Part shown: one piece after another, positions 63,276 to 64,000 of the stretch
Numbering within the stretch: position 1 is the first letter of the stretch
Layout: each line of letters opens with the position of its first letter
NCBI GenBank assembly: GCA_902761355.1
Contig: CACWJY010000012.1
Location: forward strand, 1 to 64,000
Origin: Fibrobacter succinogenes
Lineage (GTDB): Bacteria; Fibrobacterota; Fibrobacteria; Fibrobacterales; Fibrobacteraceae
Length of the DNA: 64,000 nt
Reading direction: 5' to 3'
Position numbers and translations under genes: made by a program
Notes under the pieces: generated by a model
Databases searched by the model: none
What the model saw: the letters and a program-made list of their open reading frames with translations, nothing else
What the model was told of the DNA's origin: nothing

Positions 63276-64000
63276 TTAAGTCGACTTCTTGCACAGAGGA
63301 TTGCAACGGTCCTTGTTAAACAAGCTCTGCAACCAGTCGAGCATACCCTTCAAGCGCTTCACCTGATAATCGTAACTAGCCCTGTGATCTTTCTGCTTGG
63401 GATTCAATTCATGTTCCTTGATTTTCTTTAAAATGCCATCGGCCTCGCTCAAGGAAATATTATTGAATTCCGGCAGGTAATTACGACTGAACGTAACAGG
63501 ATCATCATGGTCCTTCAACTTTACGCTGACGACAACGTTCACTTCGAGCGCAGGGACATAAATGTCCGCCGGCAACAAAGCATCAGCATCGGCCAGAAGG
63601 CCTGAACCATTCCCATTCAACAGCATCGGCTCAATCGCATAACCATTTTCATAGCCACGGCCATAAAATTTCTGTCCCTTTCCATCTTTAACACCGTTGT
63701 AAACAAGTGCCATATATTCCATGCCGCTATCAAAAGCGTTCCCATAGCTCAAATAGTCATACACGCGAGCGATAGCGGTGATATGCTCTCTTAAACTTCC
63801 ATAAGACATGGACATAATATTCGCAGCAGACTTTCCCCTATAGGTTGAAGAAAGTCCGAAGGCCGTACGATACCTGTCCGTGCCCGTCACACCCGCATGG
63901 TTTGTTCCCACGCAGGTAGCATCGACCTGAATCCACTCAACCTCGTTCTCCGGGAACACATCGGGGTTCAGTTCCACCTCGATACTGCTCGGGTCAAAGA
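63276..64000 (-). CDS. Hypothetical protein, 5' end beyond the window
   Basis: At least 241 residues, open to base 64000 with no stop, so the start is outside. The GTG at 63977 is only an internal codon. The visible part (VEWIQVDATCVGTNHAGVTGTDRYRTAFGLSS ... YGRGYENGYAIEPMLLNG) has no family I recognise. It ends with charged helices and two cysteines near the C-terminus (RCNPLCKKST). Confidence 0.6.
   Translation of the reverse strand, partial: FDPSSIEVELNPDVFPENEVEWIQVDATCVGTNHAGVTGTDRYRTAFGLSSTYRGKSAANIMSMSYGSLREHITAIARVYDYLSYGNAFDSGMEYMALVYNGVKDGKGQKFYGRGYENGYAIEPMLLNGNGSGLLADADALLPADIYVPALEVNVVVSVKLKDHDDPVTFSRNYLPEFNNISLSEADGILKKIKEHELNPKQKDHRASYDYQVKRLKGMLDWLQSLFNKDRCNPLCKKST

Overview
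The window is a dense chromosomal segment, probably from a Fibrobacter-like bacterium (Fibrobacterota, a relative of Bacteroidota). The clues are TIGR02147-family and fibro-slime proteins, several surface lipoproteins with long serine-rich linkers behind a lipobox, many outer-membrane barrel proteins, secreted plant-polysaccharide enzymes (a GH30 glycosidase and a tandem pectate-lyase-fold protein) whose C-termini resemble type IX secretion tails, and the futalosine menaquinone enzyme MqnE. No insertion sequence, phage, integron or CRISPR array was seen.

Layout. 1-8.9 kb: the 3' part of serC, then a minus-strand run of GerW-like protein, lipoprotein, an Fe-S motif protein, psd, another lipoprotein, an HD protein, mutS and scpB. 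9-24 kb: a BrkB-type membrane protein, folC, endonuclease I, the pectate-lyase-fold protein with its lipoprotein partner, an orphan Phd antitoxin, xseA, an orphan HsdR_N protein, an AlaA-like aminotransferase behind a structured leader, an orphan PotD-like lipoprotein and xth. 24-32 kb: an RNase Z-like protein, trmB, recN, a long CDP-alcohol phosphatidyltransferase, initiator tRNA, mqnE and ettA. 32-37.4 kb: a TIGR02147 regulator with two serine-rich lipoproteins, divergent from two membrane proteins of similar layout. 37.4-48 kb: an RND efflux pair, a palindrome-rich intergenic element, a membrane-anchored CbxX-type AAA+ ATPase, a BamA/TamA-like barrel, GH30 and a large barrel. 48-55 kb: the conserved translation operon rimP-nusA-infB-rbfA-truB-ribF. 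55-64 kb: nudC, the fibro-slime protein, envelope proteins, argG, ybaB and a truncated CDS at the right edge.

The most interesting signal is at 19.78-20.0 kb. A near-consensus promoter drives a 37-codon alanine-rich reading frame. It is followed by segments that can pair 1:2, 2:3 and 3:4, the last being a terminator, and then by an alanine-aminotransferase-like gene. This is the architecture of a ribosome-mediated attenuator and would be an alanine leader.

A second recurrent feature is a TAnnTT box 6-8 nt before the start codon of 18 reading frames, often extended to the Bacteroidota-like TAnnTTTG. It implies leaderless or nearly leaderless mRNAs for transcription-unit-leading genes, while genes inside operons more often carry GGAG-type ribosome binding sites. 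All family assignments come from reading the sequence by eye; no database search was run.
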